Below, piece after piece: positions 61,900 to 64,000 of a DNA stretch of 64,000 nt. The notes below the pieces were generated by a model. The model was not told where the DNA came from. It was given only the letters and a program-made list of their open reading frames with translations, and made no database searches. This DNA is from Motacilla alba alba (taxonomy: Eukaryota > Chordata > Aves > Passeriformes > Motacillidae): the NCBI RefSeq assembly GCF_015832195.1, contig NC_052018.1, forward strand, positions 31,214,115 to 31,278,114. The letters are read 5' to 3'. Position 1 is the first letter of the stretch. Every line of letters starts with the position of its first letter. Both the position numbers and the translations under genes were made by a program.

Positions 61900-62775
61900 A
61901 ATGCATGCAAGGATGGAGTACACCCAAGTACTCCAAGTTTGTGGGCACTAGTGTATCATGGGGAGCAGCCAGCATGGAGGAGCTGAAGACAGACAGATCT
62001 GGACAGGCTAAAGAAATGGGCAGAGAAGAACCTCATGCAGTTAAAAAGAAATTGATACAAAGTCCTCCACCTGGGATAGAATAACCCCAGCACTACAGAC
62101 TGGGATCTGTGTGGGGAAAAAAGAAGCATTGTGGATGTCCAGAGTTCCCAGTGGTCAGCAAATTGAGCACTAACCAGCACTGAAAATTCTCAACAACAAA
62201 GGTGAAGTAACACTGAGCTATGTTAGCAAGAGTGTAGTTAGCAGGTAGGAAAAAAATAATTTGCTTATTTCCCTCTAGTCAGCCCTTGTGAGCTACTTCT
62301 AGAAGTGTCTGGGTTTGGACTCCTCAAAGCAAAAAAAACATTGACAAACTGGAGGGTCCAGGGCAAGGCAACAGTGCAGATTAGTAGGTGTGACACACAC
62401 TGAGGGATTGAAACAGCTGGGTTTGTGCTTCTTGGAGAAGACAAGGTTATAGGAGAAATCTTAACACTGACGTCATCTGTCCAAGAGATTTATAGAGAAG
62501 ATAAAGCCAGACTCTTCTTGAAAGTACATAGCAAAATAATGTGGGACAATGGCCACAAATTTCAAATTCTGGTTAGTTATTGTTAAATAATTTTTTACAA
62601 TATAGTCAAGAGCTAAAATGCATCACCCACAGAGGTTGTAGGACCTCCATCCTTAAAGAGAATTGCAATGCAATTGGAGGTGATTGGGCAACCTGGTCAA
62701 TTAGGTGGATTCAGCACCAAATCTGGATCTACTTCAGAACTCCTTTCTGGATCCTATCACAATGATTCTGTGCTT
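61900..62775 (+). mobile_element. old CR1 LINE, 5'-truncated
   Basis: A diverged CR1 copy. Anchors in order are GATCTGGACAGGCTAAAGAAATGGGCAG near 61998, AAGAACCTCATGCAGTTAAAAAG near 62025, AAGTCCTCCACCTGGGATAGAATAACCCCAGC near 62060, and the decayed C-terminal part (GGAGGGTCCAGGGCAAGGCAAC near 62350, GCTTCTTGGAGAAGACAAGG near 62427). The terminal repeat is degenerate, CACAATGATTCTGTG at 62758-62772. No long frame survives. The final ~150 bases before the end are unusually diverged, and the 5' boundary is approximate. Confidence 0.85.
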
Positions 62776-64000
62776 AAATTTAGGTCTTTTTAACACCTTA
62801 TAGTGGCATTCTCCTTAAAAAAAAAATATTCTGAGAAAATAATTATTAAGGTCATTACAAGCAATTTTACTCTTCTCTATCTCCAAAGGTACTTTGAATA
62901 CTCCTTGTTAAAGAAGGCAGTGTTTTGAAAGCAGACTAATGGCTTTAAGTTTGAACAGGAAGATTCTTTCCTAATGAAAGTCTTTGGAAAATTCTGGAAT
63001 AGAATATTCCCAAACTTTCCAAGTAATGAAAATGGAGGGTCCAGTAATCATTCTGAATAGAACACATCACTTCTTTTCTAAAATACTCACATATCAATTG
63101 TATTATGTTTTCACTAATGGTGATAGAAATTTCTGCATGTAATCTTGGGATTGTGACCTTGTAACATAGAGCTACAGCTGTTTTCCTTTATAACTGAAGA
63201 TGGACTCTGGGCAGAAAAAACTAGCTGTATCACTTTCTCCCCTCAGCATAAAAAAAAAAAAGAAAAGAAAAAAAAAAAGAAAACTTTTTCTTTTAGGAAG
63301 GTATACTTGAGGAAATTTTGCAACAGATCATTTTCCCACAGGAAAATGGGGATTTATGAGCACCTGGCTTCCCAGCTCCTTGGCTGCTCATGTAACAGAG
63401 TCTTACAGTGCAGGTCCTTGGAGTACCCTGGTCTCATGACATCTTCAGGCAGATGCAGGCAGCCATGGCCCAGGGTGCTTCCCAGCTCCCAGGCTCCAGT
63501 GCTCCCCAGCAGGCTCTCAGAGAGCGAAGGAGTCTGGAGAGCACAATGCATTTCAGAAACATGGACTTGTTCCTGTAGTGGAAACAGAGAGTTTGGCTTT
63601 TCATCCCCTTCCCAACACTTTTCAAAACACAAAATCGTTTGCAGAAATAAAGTTAAACTTCCCAGCCAGCTGCATGTCTGTGCTGAAGATCCATCCAGTC
63701 TTGACTAAGCTTTTCAGTCTGGTCACAGGGAATGTGGTGGTGGCTGTGTAACTTAGGAACACTCTCCTAAGACAGAGCTGTCTTCAGATTTTCCAAAGAA
63801 ATGGGTGATGAGTATCCCAAAGATGGTACAGGTGTCAGAAAACTGCTTTCTCTTATTTTTTTTAAAAATACTAATGACTTCATAATACATTCATCCAGCA
63901 CTGACTCATGGAAACACAAGACAACCTGAGAAAAATCATGAAAGTAAATGAATATTACAGTTGTGTTACATTCCCTGAAGAAAACACATGTTCTCTGTGT
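62776..64000. other. AT-rich stretch with a GC-richer block and A-rich run
   Basis: No recognised gene. An A/AAAAG-rich run lies at 63250-63283. From about 63340 to 63720 the DNA is richer in G+C and carries a 133-codon plus-strand frame (63307-63708) and overlapping minus-strand frames. None resembles a protein I know, and the block does not match CR1 or the LTRs here. Confidence 0.5.

Overview
The window is AT-rich vertebrate nuclear DNA, and its repeats identify it as avian, almost certainly from a passerine. It holds many 5'-truncated CR1 LINE fragments in both orientations, two solo retroviral LTRs with target-site duplications, and one tRNA-Ile/CR1 hybrid SINE. That SINE structure matches TguSINE1, a family known from passerine birds. 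I recognise no host protein-coding gene, exon, rRNA or functional tRNA gene, CRISPR array or prokaryotic operon. Most of the longest open frames (about 130-156 codons) are decayed CR1 ORF2 or its antisense shadow. One 133-codon frame at 63307-63708 lies outside recognised repeats and I cannot explain it.

Layout. CR1 pieces on the + strand: 1-288, 13995-15139, 25090-26270, 26600-27340, 37565-38325, 43478-44371, 50560-51757, 53160-53567, 61900-62775. CR1 pieces on the - strand: 6084-7095, 23276-23985, 33600-34035, 45441-45780, 56866-58055. The TguSINE1-like element is at 29314-29459. A 672-bp solo LTR with a 6-bp duplication lies at 38340-39011, directly behind a CR1 tail. An 805-bp ERVL-type solo LTR with a perfect 5-bp duplication lies at 41130-41934. 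The rest is AT-rich intergenic or intronic DNA with homopolymer runs and short tandem repeats.

The elements form one retrotransposition economy. CR1 supplies the reverse transcriptase, and the SINE carries a CR1-like 3' end and was presumably mobilised by it. The LTRs are what remains of two endogenous retroviruses of different classes after recombination removed their interiors. Every CR1 copy here is truncated, frameshifted or internally deleted, so none looks able to move on its own. I see no evidence of a new biological system. The most informative signals are the SINE, the two datable LTRs, two CR1 copies with internal deletions, the out-of-order old CR1 block at 25-27 kb, and a few unexplained GC-richer blocks. 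Family assignments come from recalled consensus features, not from a database search.
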